The position numbers and the translations under genes are program-made. A DNA stretch of 7,167 nucleotides from the NCBI GenBank assembly GCA_945897395.1, contig CAMDFE010000073.1, positions 1 to 7,167 on the forward strand. Reading direction: 5' to 3'. This DNA is from Chryseobacterium gleum. GTDB taxonomy: Bacteria; Bacteroidota; Bacteroidia; Flavobacteriales_D; Sanyastnellaceae. The notes below the pieces were generated by a model. That model was given only the letters and a program-made list of their open reading frames with translations, did no database searches and was not told the DNA's origin. Positions 7,071 through 7,167 of the stretch are shown here, piece after piece. Within the stretch, counting starts at the first letter, position 1; each line of letters begins with the position of its first letter.

Positions 7071-7078
7071 TAATTTTG
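7071..7078 (+). promoter_or_regulatory. Candidate -7 box for recF
   Basis: TAATTTTG matches TAnnTTTG exactly and ends 14 bases before the recF ATG, implying a very short leader of about 10 bases or fewer. The nearest upstream TTG (7043-7045) is 25 bases away, longer than the usual 19-21, so the -33 element is doubtful. Confidence 0.4.
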
Positions 7079-7092
7079 ACACTTCTAATTCC

Positions 7093-7167
7093 ATGTCAAG
7101 AATAACACTCCATAAACTTCAGTTGTTCCAATTCAAGAACTACGACGCCTACGAGGCCCATTTCGGG
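7093..7167 (+). CDS. recF: RecF DNA replication/repair protein, 5' end only
   Basis: The first 25 codons are present (MSRITLHKLQLFQFKNYDAY and five more) and run off the right edge. The pattern of a short beta-strand, then L-x-x-F-K-N-Y, then alternating residues ending in F, is the typical RecF N-terminus. RecF is an SMC-like ATPase that helps load RecA at single-strand gaps. The Walker A motif, expected at about residue 30, lies just past the window, so the call rests on the N-terminal strand and the divergent TPR-ribH context. No Shine-Dalgarno sequence is seen before the ATG. Confidence 0.8.
   Translation, partial: MSRITLHKLQLFQFKNYDAYEAHFG

Noticed and set aside
7061..7076. Small inverted repeat AAATT/AATTT in the recF-TPR gap
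   Set aside because: Five AT-only base pairs are expected by chance in an AT-rich promoter region.

Overview
The window reads as a piece of a Bacteroidota chromosome, most likely Flavobacteriales or a close relative. The evidence is a type IX secretion (T9SS) cargo with a gliding-motility-associated (CHU_C, type B) C-terminus, a PorP/SprF-family outer-membrane protein beside it, no usable Shine-Dalgarno sequences before any start, and TAnnTTTG-like -7 boxes in two of the intergenic gaps. Base composition is moderate and even, and I see no insertion sequence, tRNA, rRNA, CRISPR array or phage gene.

Layout, right to left, which is the direction of transcription of five of the six genes. At the right edge the first 25 codons of recF run rightward (7093-7167). 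Divergent from it, across a 59-base gap, is a leftward gene for a single-pass membrane protein with tetratricopeptide-like repeats (6335-7033). It overlaps ribH (lumazine synthase, 5847-6335) by one base in a TAATG stop-start junction. Only 30 bases then separate ribH from a 1250-residue secreted protein (2064-5816) with a signal peptide, an N-terminal DUF7948-type domain, a seven-motif SBBP beta-propeller, five PKD/Ig-like modules and a CHU_C sorting domain. Its stop lies within 10 bases of the first ATG of a porP/sprF-like gene (1043-2056), and a possible TTG start would overlap it. After a 106-base gap comes selO (1-936), cut by the left edge.

How they fit together: the large protein and the PorP/SprF protein look like a cargo and cognate-partner pair of the T9SS, since type B cargo is known to need a PorP/SprF-like protein, often encoded next door. 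ribH and the membrane TPR protein form a translationally coupled housekeeping pair. selO has its own candidate promoter and is probably a separate unit. There is no gene-free stretch longer than about 106 bases. The T9SS pair is the most biologically interesting content; its architecture is of a known kind, and I see no clear evidence of a wholly new system.
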